Translations under genes and position numbers: made by a program
The notes under the pieces: generated by a model
Database searches by the model: none
What the model saw: only the letters and a program-made list of their open reading frames with translations
Told to the model about the DNA's origin: nothing
NCBI GenBank assembly: GCA_002452635.1
Contig: DKEU01000063.1
Location: 1 to 11,891 of the forward strand
Source: Desulfovibrionaceae bacterium UBA6814
Lineage (GTDB): Bacteria; Desulfobacterota; Desulfovibrionia; Desulfovibrionales; Desulfovibrionaceae
Direction: 5' to 3'
DNA: 11,891 nt
In this document: one piece after another, positions 1 through 3,977 of the stretch
Layout: each line of letters starts with the position of its first letter
How positions within the stretch are numbered: position 1 is the stretch's first letter

Positions 1-7
1 ACCTCCT
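1..7 (-). promoter_or_regulatory. Ribosome binding site of a gene beyond the left edge
   Basis: Read on the minus strand these bases are AGGAGGT, a near-perfect Shine-Dalgarno sequence. It lies 12 nt after the stop codon of the AhpD-like gene. A further minus-strand gene therefore probably starts just outside the window, in the same operon. Its coding sequence is not visible. Confidence 0.55.
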
Positions 8-19
8 GACACATCACAG

Positions 20-298
20 CTAGGCCGGGTTCACCCGGGTCTTGTACACCTCCATGGCCTTGTTCTTGGTGGCGCCGGCAGCCACGAACATGGCGGTGAG
101 CAGCACCGCGCCCACCTCGTCCTGGCTCAGCCCCTTTTCCTTGGCCGTGTTCAGCAACTCCTCCATGCAGGGGTAGCAGCCCAGGATAGCTGCGGCCGCG
201 AGCTTGACCATGTGCCGGGTCTTTTCGTCCAGGGCCGTGTCCGCGTGCACGCCCTGCACGAAATCGGAAATCACCTTCTGCTGGGTTGCGTTGAACAT
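20..298 (-). CDS. Carboxymuconolactone decarboxylase/AhpD-like protein
   Basis: A 92-residue, single-domain, all-helical protein of the carboxymuconolactone decarboxylase (CMD)/AhpD superfamily. The core is a C-Y-P-C motif (Cys41, Cys44) at the start of a helix, preceded by an Ala-rich helix and followed by the Gly-Leu-Ser...Glu-Val region common in small CMD proteins. In AhpD proper the CxxC pair is the redox site that passes electrons to a peroxidase, and a His stands four residues after the second Cys. Here that place is Leu48, so peroxidase-type chemistry is possible but not shown; a thiol-disulfide role is the safer reading. The start is ATG at 298, with AGGAGG five bases upstream. It is divergent from the LysR-type regulator, whose likely target it is. 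Another gene probably follows it to the left. Family call sure, exact substrate unknown. Confidence 0.85.
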   Translation of the reverse strand: MFNATQQKVISDFVQGVHADTALDEKTRHMVKLAAAAILGCYPCMEELLNTAKEKGLSQDEVGAVLLTAMFVAAGATKNKAMEVYKTRVNPA

Positions 299-409
299 GG
301 GGTCCTCCTTGTGGTTGCAATGATGATTTCTACCGATTATTGTAGACTCATCATCGTTACAAACGATTAATTCCGCTTGCCGCCATCGCGGCAGCCGATG
401 GAGGACCCC
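299..409. promoter_or_regulatory. Divergent promoter/operator region between the AhpD-like gene and the LysR gene
   Basis: This 111-bp spacer is much richer in A and T than its surroundings, between 320 and 370 in particular. It holds two nested inverted repeats: ATGATGA (320-326) with TCATCAT (348-354), and TTGTA (340-344) with TACAA (358-362). LysR-type regulators usually bind dyads of this kind between themselves and a divergent target, so these are the best operator candidates. The ends of the spacer are a perfect 10-bp inverted repeat, GGGGTCCTCC (299-308) and GGAGGACCCC (400-409), which supplies the ribosome binding site of each gene. No convincing -35/-10 pair stands out on either strand. 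Confidence 0.5.
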
Positions 410-1333
410 GTGGAGATACGCCACCTGCGCACGTTCCTGGCCGTGGCCCGGCGCCTGAACTTCACCCGGGCCGCCGAGGACCTGCACCTGGCCCAGTCCT
501 CGGTGTCCGCCCAGATTCGCGAGCTGGAGGCCGACCTGGAGGTGCGGCTCTTCGACCGGCTGGGCCGGCAGGTATTGCTCACCGAGGCGGGCCGCCGGCT
601 GGTGGAGTACGCCCGGCGCATGCAGGCCATGGCCGAGGAGCTGCGCTCCGAGGTGGGCCGGGGCGAGGAGGCGCGGGGCAGCCTGTGCGCCCGGGTCCCG
701 GCCACCCTGGCCCAGGTCTATGTGCCCGAGGTGGTGGCGCGGTTCCACGCCGCCCTGCCCGGGGTGCGGCTGGAGTTCATCCACTGCGACGACGCGCGGC
801 TGCGCCAGGAACTGGGCGCAGGCCGCATCGACCTGGCCTTCCTGCTCACCGAGAACGTGGCCATGGACGGGGTGAACGTGCGGTATTTGCGCAGCGAACC
901 CCTGGTGCTGGCCGCCGCGCCCGGGCACGAGCTGGCCAACAGGCCGGCCGTGGCCCCCGCGGACCTGGAGGGCCGCACCGTGCTGCGGCCGCGCACGGAC
1001 TGAAGCTACTTCAAGCCCTTCGAGCGGTCGCTCGAAGCCCTGCGCATCCGGCCCCGAATCCTGGAGTTCACCTCCATGCAGTCCCTGCGCAACTGCCTCA
1101 AGCGGGGAATCGGCCTGACCCTCTGCCCGGCGGTGTCCATCGCCGCGGAACTGGCCGCGGGCCGGCTCACGGCCCTGCCCTGGGCCGGGTTCGAGCCCGG
1201 CAACCAGGAGCCGGCGCACCCCGAGGCCGCAGCCCTCATGATCTGGCACGCGGACCGCTGGCGCTCTCCCCTGCTCGCCCGTTTCATGGACATCTGCGCC
1301 GAGGTGATGGGCGACCCGAGCCCTGTCGCTTAA
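410..1333 (+). CDS. LysR-type regulator with in-frame TGA, probably selenocysteine (Sec198)
   Basis: A full-length LysR-type regulator of 307 residues if TGA at codon 198 is read as selenocysteine. The winged helix-turn-helix occupies residues 1-60 (start M-E-I-R-H-L-R-T-F, then A-Q-S-S-V-S in the recognition region). The effector-binding domain runs from about 90 to 300. GTG at 410 is preferred because GGAGG lies five bases upstream and the protein then begins as LysR proteins usually do; ATG at 398 is an alternative. The frame stays open after the TGA for 109 further codons of normal LysR sequence (S-L-R-N-C-L-K-R-G-I-G-L, then C-P-A-V). The TGA falls in D-U-S-Y-F-K-P-F-E, matching the common G-C-S-Y-R...F-E segment, so U replaces Cys. 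A SECIS-like hairpin follows. Other cysteines are 93, 126, 229, 239 and 296. The alternatives are a recent nonsense mutation or a sequencing error. Confidence 0.8.
1001..1003 (+). other. In-frame TGA, putative selenocysteine codon 198
   Basis: This TGA interrupts an otherwise continuous reading frame from 410 to 1333. One base change (TGC) would give the cysteine seen at this place in many LysR proteins. Recoding as selenocysteine is inferred from this position, the intact downstream frame and the adjacent hairpin. No SelA, SelB or SelC gene lies in the window, so the capacity of the host is not shown here. Confidence 0.75.
1004..1037 (+). promoter_or_regulatory. Putative bacterial SECIS element
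   Basis: A 14-nt linker after the TGA leads into a perfect 8-bp stem: CTTCGAGC (1018-1025), loop GGTC (1026-1029), GCTCGAAG (1030-1037). Bacterial SECIS elements lie within the coding sequence just after the UGA and present exposed G residues in a small apical loop to SelB; the Escherichia coli fdhF loop also contains GGUC. The distance and loop fit this form. The stem encodes Pro-Phe-Glu-Arg-Ser-Leu-Glu-Ala of the regulator. Visible in the sequence: stem, loop and spacing. Inferred: SelB binding. Confidence 0.75.
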
Positions 1334-1334
1334 T

Positions 1335-1345
1335 TGGTTCTACCA
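1335..1345. promoter_or_regulatory. FadR/LldR-type operator candidate, site 1
   Basis: The palindrome is TGGT-tct-ACCA, extended by T/A to TTGGT/ACCAA, and starts one base after the LysR stop codon. TGGT-N3-ACCA is the known core of operators for the FadR branch of the GntR family (FadR, LldR and relatives). A second copy lies at 1422-1432. No such regulator is encoded here, so the assignment rests on the motif alone. Confidence 0.4.
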
Positions 1346-1350
1346 AAATT

Positions 1351-1379
1351 CCGGACACTTGCTGCAAAAAGTGTTTCGG
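1351..1379 (+). terminator. Hairpin after the LysR gene, possible terminator
   Basis: ACACTT (1355-1360) pairs with AAGTGT (1369-1374) across an 8-nt loop. The stem extends through a G-T pair and a one-base bulge to CCG/CGG. It lies 17 nt beyond the LysR stop. There is no T-run after it, so if it terminates transcription it is not a classic intrinsic terminator. It could also be leader structure of the exbB operon. Confidence 0.3.
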
Positions 1380-1386
1380 CTTACCG

Positions 1387-1401
1387 TGGGTTGGGAGTTG
1401 C
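1387..1401 (+). promoter_or_regulatory. Sigma-54-like promoter candidate for exbB-exbD-tonB
   Basis: The bases read TGGgttG, four more bases, then TTGC. This gives the GG and GC pairs of a -24/-12 promoter with exactly ten bases between them, and 8 of the 11 fixed positions of the consensus. Transcription would start near 1413, about 38 bases before the exbB start. No sigma-54 activator site was found, and a single match of this quality can arise by chance. Confidence 0.35.
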
Positions 1402-1421
1402 GCCGCACCATTGCGACGAAC

Positions 1422-1432
1422 TGGTTGAACCA
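1422..1432. promoter_or_regulatory. FadR/LldR-type operator candidate, site 2
   Basis: TGGT-tga-ACCA, centred 87 bp from site 1 and 24 bp before the exbB start codon centre region. It lies just downstream of the predicted sigma-54 start, a usual place for a repressor site. The arms are only four bases long, so on its own the site is weak; the matching site 1 makes it more credible. Confidence 0.35.
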
Positions 1433-1450
1433 ATTTTGCCGGAGCACTGC

Positions 1451-2056
1451 ATGGACCTCATTTCCCAAGGCGGCCCGGTCATGTGGCCGCTGCTGGCCCT
1501 GTCCGTGGCCGCGCTGGCGGTCATGGTGGAACGCCTCTTCGCCTTCGCGGCCCTGCGCCTGCCTGGGGATGCGGTGCAGGACACGCTCCTGGCCGCAGCC
1601 CGGGACGGAAATCCCGAGCCCGCCCTGGCGGAGCTGCGCGCCGCCTCTCCCCTGCTGGAGCCCCTGGGCCGCGCCCTGTTCGGCCCCGGCGACGCCGCCC
1701 AGCGGGAGCGCGTGGCCCTGGTGGCCCTGGAGGACGTGCTGGACCGCCTGGAGCGCCGGCTGCCGGTGCTGGCCGCCACGGCCCGGGTGGCCCCGCTCCT
1801 GGGCCTGCTGGGCACGGTGCTGGGCATGATCTCCACCTTCTCCCGCCTGGCCAGCGCGCCCGGGGCCATCGACCTGACCACCCTGGCCGACGGCATCTGG
1901 CAGGCCCTCATCACCACCGCGGCCGGCCTCTTCCTGGCCATCCCGGCGCTGCTGGCCCACCAGTGTTTCCTGCGCCGCTCAAGCCGGGCCGGCGCGGCCA
2001 TGCAGCGCCTGGCCAACCTGGTCCTGGCCCAGGCCCCACAGGGGACCGGCCGGTGA
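1451..2056 (+). CDS. exbB: ExbB proton channel subunit (MotA/TolQ/ExbB family)
   Basis: An inner-membrane protein of 201 residues, the usual size for a compact ExbB. With ExbD it forms the proton-driven motor that energises TonB. There are three membrane segments: about 10-30, 113-131 and 150-170. The last two form the MotA/TolQ/ExbB domain, with A-P-L-L-G-L-L-G-T-V-L-G-M at 114-126 and A-L-I-T-T-A-A-G-L-F-L-A-I-P at 152-165. The cytoplasmic loop between segments 1 and 2 is long and charged. The start is ATG at 1451, with GGAG six bases upstream; in-frame upstream TTG codons lack a binding site. The stop overlaps the exbD start by four bases (GTGA), indicating coupled translation. TolQ is the other possible name, but the exbD and tonB neighbours favour ExbB. 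Confidence 0.88.
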   Translation: MDLISQGGPVMWPLLALSVAALAVMVERLFAFAALRLPGDAVQDTLLAAARDGNPEPALAELRAASPLLEPLGRALFGPGDAAQRERVALVALEDVLDRLERRLPVLAATARVAPLLGLLGTVLGMISTFSRLASAPGAIDLTTLADGIWQALITTAAGLFLAIPALLAHQCFLRRSSRAGAAMQRLANLVLAQAPQGTGR

Positions 2057-2478
2057 TCCGGCTCAGGCCGCGGCCCGAGGCGGCCGGGCCGGACATCACC
2101 CCGCTGTTGGACGTGGTGTTCATCCTGCTCGTCTTCTTCATCGTGGCCGCGGCCTTTGCGGTGCACGGCATGGACCTGGACCTGCCCGCGTCCTCGTTCG
2201 CCCGCACCTACGCGGGCCGGCCCCTGGAGATCGTGCTGGCCGCGGACGGCAGCCTGCTCTGCGACGAGGCCCCCACGGACCTGCGGGAACTGGGCTTCAC
2301 CCTGCGCCGGCTGAACGCCCCGGGCAACGGCCCCCGCCGCCAGATCCTGCTCAAGGCCTCGGCCCGGGCCACGGTGGAGGCGTTCATGCAGACCGTGGAC
2401 GTGATCCGCCGCAGCGGCGGCGAGCACCTGGTCATCGCCACCGAGCCGGCCCGGCCCGGCCTGGCCGCCGCGCCGTGA
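2053..2478 (+). CDS. exbD: ExbD biopolymer transport protein
   Basis: A 141-residue inner-membrane protein with the normal ExbD plan: a short cytoplasmic N-terminus, one membrane helix at about 18-38, and a periplasmic domain. The helix begins P-D-I-T-P-L-L-D-V-V-F, and Asp20 corresponds to the essential proton-carrying aspartate of ExbD/TolR. The start is GTG at 2053, overlapping the exbB stop. The end overlaps the next start in the same way. The periplasmic part runs to A-T-E-P with a Pro/Ala-rich tail. TolR is the alternative name, disfavoured by the following tonB. Confidence 0.88.
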   Translation: MIRLRPRPEAAGPDITPLLDVVFILLVFFIVAAAFAVHGMDLDLPASSFARTYAGRPLEIVLAADGSLLCDEAPTDLRELGFTLRRLNAPGNGPRRQILLKASARATVEAFMQTVDVIRRSGGEHLVIATEPARPGLAAAP

Positions 2479-2990
2479 CCGACGGCGAACGCCTGGCCGT
2501 GGGGCTGGCCGTGTCCCTGGCCGTGCACTGGCTGATCCTGGGCTGCCTGGCCCCGCCCCGGGCAGTGGAGTCCGGCCCGGGCCTGGACATGACCGACTTC
2601 CTGCTGCCCGAGGCCGAGGTGAGCCTGGCCGCGCCCCTGACCCTGGAGGCCGCGGCCGGCCCGGCCAACCCGGACCAGGAGGCGGCGGACCGCTGCCGCC
2701 AGGCGGTGCAGCGCTATCTGGAGGAGGTGCGCCAGGCCGTGCACGGCCGGCGCATGGTGGTGTCCGACGCGGGACGCCGGCTGGTGGGCAACGCGGCCTT
2801 CACCCTGCGCATCGCCCGGGACGGCCGGTTCGAGGCCGTGACCCTGGCGAGCAGTTCGGGACAGGCCCTGCTGGACCAGGATGCGCTCCAGGCCATCCAT
2901 GCGGCCAGCGGCCTCATCCCCCGCCCCCCCTGCCTGGGCCCCGCGCCTCTGGCGGTCGCCATCACGGTGAAGTACCAGTATGGATTATAA
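2475..2990 (+). CDS. tonB: TonB energy transducer, short form
   Basis: A 171-residue TonB-family protein. The N-terminal membrane anchor at about 7-26 carries Ser14-x3-His18, the spacing of the Ser and His that E. coli TonB needs to contact ExbB/ExbD. The C-terminal domain, about 75-171, has the TonB fold signature: Y-L-E-E-V-R at its start, G-N-A-A-F-T-L-R-I-A, a Gly-Arg-Phe-Glu-Ala-Val strand, and a last strand A-I-T-V-K-Y-Q-Y. Only about 50 residues separate the anchor and the domain, with no Pro-Glu/Pro-Lys spacer, so it is much shorter than E. coli TonB (239 residues). The start is GTG at 2475 in a GTGA overlap with exbD. The 3' end of the gene is duplicated downstream. No TonB-dependent receptor gene is in view. 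Confidence 0.82.
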   Translation: MTDGERLAVGLAVSLAVHWLILGCLAPPRAVESGPGLDMTDFLLPEAEVSLAAPLTLEAAAGPANPDQEAADRCRQAVQRYLEEVRQAVHGRRMVVSDAGRRLVGNAAFTLRIARDGRFEAVTLASSSGQALLDQDALQAIHAASGLIPRPPCLGPAPLAVAITVKYQYGL

Positions 2991-3100
2991 CAACAGAAAA
3001 TATCTTGATATTTTCTGTGAGTCCCGCCCCTGGCGGTCGCCATCACGGTGAAGTACCAGTACGGATTATCAGCTGAAAATATCTTGATATTTTTTGACTG
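2944..3100 (+). repeat. Tandem duplication of the tonB 3' end and its hairpin
   Basis: Two imperfect copies lie side by side, about 2944-3020 and 3025-3100. Bases 2950-2988 match 3031-3069 at an offset of 81 with a single change (T2981 to C3062). The hairpin parts then match at an offset of 79 after a small deletion. Each copy encodes the last 14 residues of TonB (P-L-A-V-A-I-T-V-K-Y-Q-Y-G-L). Copy 1 supplies the true stop codon; copy 2 is a non-coding remnant. Confidence 0.9.
2993..3018. terminator. AT-rich hairpin after tonB, copy 1
   Basis: A perfect 11-bp stem (ACAGAAAATAT with ATATTTTCTGT) closes a CTTG loop, three bases after the tonB stop. A T-rich 3' arm on each strand suits a bidirectional terminator for tonB and the convergent metallophosphoesterase gene, although the stem itself is poor in G and C. 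Confidence 0.5.
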
Positions 3101-3101
3101 A
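3069..3101. terminator. AT-rich hairpin after tonB, copy 2
   Basis: The duplicated hairpin: GAAAATAT pairs with ATATTTTT around CTTG, with TCAG/CTGA closing the base beyond a small internal loop. A run of six T (3090-3095) follows the loop side. It lies between the convergent ends of tonB and the metallophosphoesterase gene and probably acts as a second terminator. Confidence 0.45.
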
Positions 3102-3128
3102 ACCGCCTCGCTCCGGCCCTGTCCGGCC

Positions 3129-3962
3129 TCAGGCCGGCCGCAGGGTCAGCAGGGTCACTTCCGGCGGGCAGTTGAAGCGGATGGGCAGGGTGTGGCCCAC
3201 CCCACGGGTGGTGTAGACCTGCCGGTCCGTGCCCGCCACCCGGTAGAGCCCGGTGTGGTAGCGGCGGCCCAGGGGCGGCAGCTTGACCGGCCCGAGCCCG
3301 GGCAGCACCACCTGGCCGCCGTGGGAATGGCCCGAAATCTGGAGGGGAATCCGGGCCGGGTGGCCGGCGATGTGGTCCGCGTAGTCCGGGGCGTGACACA
3401 GGAGGAGCGTGCAGGCGTTGGCCGGAATCCCTGCCAGGGTCGCGCCCAGGTCGGGCCGGCCGGCCCAGGGATCGTCCAGGCCCGCCACCCAGAGAGTGGA
3501 GGCCAGGGGCCGGGCCGCATTCACCAGCAGGGGAATGCCCCGCGCGCCCAGCTCGGTCCGCAACGCCGGTATGGCCCGGCTCCAGTGCTCGTGGTTGCCG
3601 GGCGAGGCGAAGGTCCCGAGCCTGGGCCGCAGAGTGGCGAGGATGTCGGCCAAGGGGCCGGCCACGCCCGGGTCGCCGTCCACCAGGTCGCCGGGCAGGC
3701 ACACCAGGTCCGGGGCCAGGCCGTGCAGCAGGCGCACCGCCTCCCGGGCCAAGCCCAGGGACACGCGTCCCGCATGGAAATCCGAGAGCACGCCCACCCG
3801 CAGCCCGGCCAGGTCCGCAGGCAGCCCGGGCACGGCCACCTCCTGCTCCGCCACGGCCAACTCCCGCGGCGCAAACCCCACCGCATCCACGACCAGGGCC
3901 GCAGGGGCAAGGGCCATGAGCCCCAGGAACCGGCGACGGGTAAGTTGCATCGGTGCAGGCAT
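3129..3962 (-). CDS. Metallophosphoesterase with Tat signal (YkuE/YaeI type)
   Basis: A 277-residue calcineurin-like phosphoesterase. All five metal-site blocks are visible: D61-F-H63, G91-D92-L-V-D, G122-N123-H124-E, H190, and G211-H212-S-H214-G-G-Q. The N-terminus has a twin-arginine motif (T-R-R-R-F-L-G-L, residues 8-15) followed by a hydrophobic stretch to about residue 30. The enzyme is therefore probably folded with its metals and exported by Tat, staying membrane-attached or periplasmic. Relatives include YkuE/YaeI-type phosphodiesterases and the LpxG lipid A enzyme; the substrate cannot be read here. The start is ATG at 3962 or ATG at 3950 (four residues shorter); both keep the Tat motif. 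It follows the glutamate synthase gene by 15 nt, so the two are probably co-transcribed, though no functional link is obvious. Confidence 0.85.
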   Translation of the reverse strand: MPAPMQLTRRRFLGLMALAPAALVVDAVGFAPRELAVAEQEVAVPGLPADLAGLRVGVLSDFHAGRVSLGLAREAVRLLHGLAPDLVCLPGDLVDGDPGVAGPLADILATLRPRLGTFASPGNHEHWSRAIPALRTELGARGIPLLVNAARPLASTLWVAGLDDPWAGRPDLGATLAGIPANACTLLLCHAPDYADHIAGHPARIPLQISGHSHGGQVVLPGLGPVKLPPLGRRYHTGLYRVAGTDRQVYTTRGVGHTLPIRFNCPPEVTLLTLRPA

Positions 3963-3970
3963 GGGCCTGC
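3955..3970 (-). promoter_or_regulatory. Hairpin enclosing the metallophosphoesterase start codon
   Basis: GCAGGC and GCCTGC form a 6-bp stem with a 4-nt loop. On the mRNA the loop reads CCAU, so the first AUG (3962) sits at the loop edge. This may hold back initiation there or favour the next AUG at 3950. It is short and could be chance in GC-rich DNA. Confidence 0.3.
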
Positions 3971-3977
3971 CCCTACC

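Noticed and set aside
410..1003. LysR gene as a truncated protein or a simple pseudogene ending at the TGA
   Set aside because: The frame runs on for 109 codons of normal LysR sequence, no other lesion is present, and a SECIS-like hairpin follows at the right distance. It remains the main alternative.
20..1249. A 409-codon minus-strand frame extending the AhpD-like gene across the LysR gene
   Set aside because: Only the last 92 residues resemble a protein family; a strong ribosome binding site marks the start at 298.
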